A stretch of 64,000 nucleotides of DNA, taken from contig JAOUOD010000014.1 of the NCBI GenBank assembly GCA_029880545.1, forward strand, positions 1-64,000. Direction: 5' to 3'. The stretch comes from Gammaproteobacteria bacterium. GTDB lineage: Bacteria; Pseudomonadota; Gammaproteobacteria; Acidiferrobacterales; SZUA-150. The notes below the pieces were generated by a model, which saw only the letters and a list, made by a program, of their open reading frames with translations, ran no database searches and was not told the origin of the DNA. The position numbers and the translations under genes were made by a program. Shown here in pieces: positions 63,634 to 64,000 of this stretch (positions within the stretch are counted from its first letter, which is position 1; each line of letters opens with the position of its first letter).

Positions 63634-64000
63634 CTAACAAAACGTACGCATCTCCAGGGATTTGATTTTATCGCGAATTTCTGCAGCTTTTTCAAACTCC
63701 AGGTTCTGAGCATGTTTGAACATTTCTTTTTCAAGTTGCTCCAGAACCTTACCGAGCTTGCCCGGGGTTAAGGTTTCGTATTCTTCAGGCATCTCGGCGA
63801 CCTTAACCCGGGTTCGCAGGTTACCGGATTTTTTGGACGGCGCGGGAGCGGTTACGCCATCAATAATATCGCGCACAGCTTTTTTGACTCCTTCTGGCGT
63901 GATGCCGTGAGCCTTGTTATGCGCAACCTGTTTTTCCCGGCGGCGACTGGTCTCATCCAGCGCCTGGCGCATGGAGTTGGTAATGCGATCAGCATAAAGA
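63634..64000 (-). CDS. uvrB: UvrABC system protein B, C-terminal part (cut by window edge)
   Basis: Only the last part of the gene is inside the window. The frame is open to base 64000 and the 5' end lies outside. Visible are RITNSMRQALDETSRRR, the HGITPEGVKKAVRDI segment of UvrB, and the C-terminal UVR domain (LEKEMFKHAQNLEFEKAAEIRDKI, split), which binds UvrC. UvrB holds the damaged DNA for incision. The last residues are RTFC with a TAG stop. Confidence 0.95.
   Translation of the reverse strand, partial: LYADRITNSMRQALDETSRRREKQVAHNKAHGITPEGVKKAVRDIIDGVTAPAPSKKSGNLRTRVKVAEMPEEYETLTPGKLGKVLEQLEKEMFKHAQNLEFEKAAEIRDKIKSLEMRTFC

Overview
The window is chromosomal DNA of a gammaproteobacterium. 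The evidence is the gene orders udg-uvrC-pgsA-tRNA-Gly-tRNA-Cys-tRNA-Leu, surE-pcm-nlpD-rpoS and thrS-infC-rpmI-rplT-pheS-pheT-ihfA, plus a SpeD of the enterobacterial/pseudomonad type. Nearly all core genes lie on the minus strand. No rRNA, CRISPR array, prophage structural genes or complete IS was seen. I could not assign a genus.

Region 1 (1-1054) is the left flank, with one membrane-anchored ankyrin-repeat gene. Region 2 (about 1055-13524) is a 12.5 kb integrative element in the tRNA-Leu(UAA) gene. It is bounded by 57-bp direct repeats of the tRNA 3' end, one of them the live tRNA. It carries a tyrosine integrase with TGTCTACAC arm-type repeats near both ends, a secreted ankyrin/YARHG protein, an exactly 11-bp-phased iteron array, an AlpA-like regulator and a phage gene-A-type HUH replication initiator. 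An AT-richer cargo half follows. It holds small membrane proteins (two with N-terminal zinc ribbons), a Rap1a/Tai-like secreted protein and a Gabija-like OLD nuclease/UvrD-like helicase pair, preceded by a small membrane-anchored gene. Degenerate stem-loop repeats sit between cargo genes.

Region 3 (13.5-49.8 kb) is housekeeping: tRNAs, phospholipid synthesis, excision repair, EF-P, a large PAS sensor kinase, polyamine synthesis (speD), peptidoglycan turnover (nagZ, an L,D-transpeptidase), rRNA methylation (rlmD), a probable theta-type (LCIB-like) carbonic anhydrase, cysM, two paralogous lipoproteins, recJ with an rpfE-like partner, alaC-hom-thrC, the rpoS block, and the thrS-to-ihfA translation operon with a non-canonical infC start.

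Region 4 (49.9-62.1 kb) is a surface-glycan operon, visibly AT-richer over its promoter-proximal part. It encodes an ABC-2 exporter, a sulfotransferase-GT2-GT4 fusion, a glycerol-phosphate cytidylyltransferase/glycerophosphotransferase/glycerophosphodiesterase fusion, glycerol kinase, two GT2 glycosyltransferases and an NAD-epimerase-like protein. Together they suggest a teichoic-acid-like, glycerophosphate-bearing and possibly sulfated polymer: glycerol to G3P to CDP-glycerol, transfer to a glycan, then export. Region 5 (62.4-64 kb) has a PstS-like protein and the 3' end of uvrB, which runs off the right edge.
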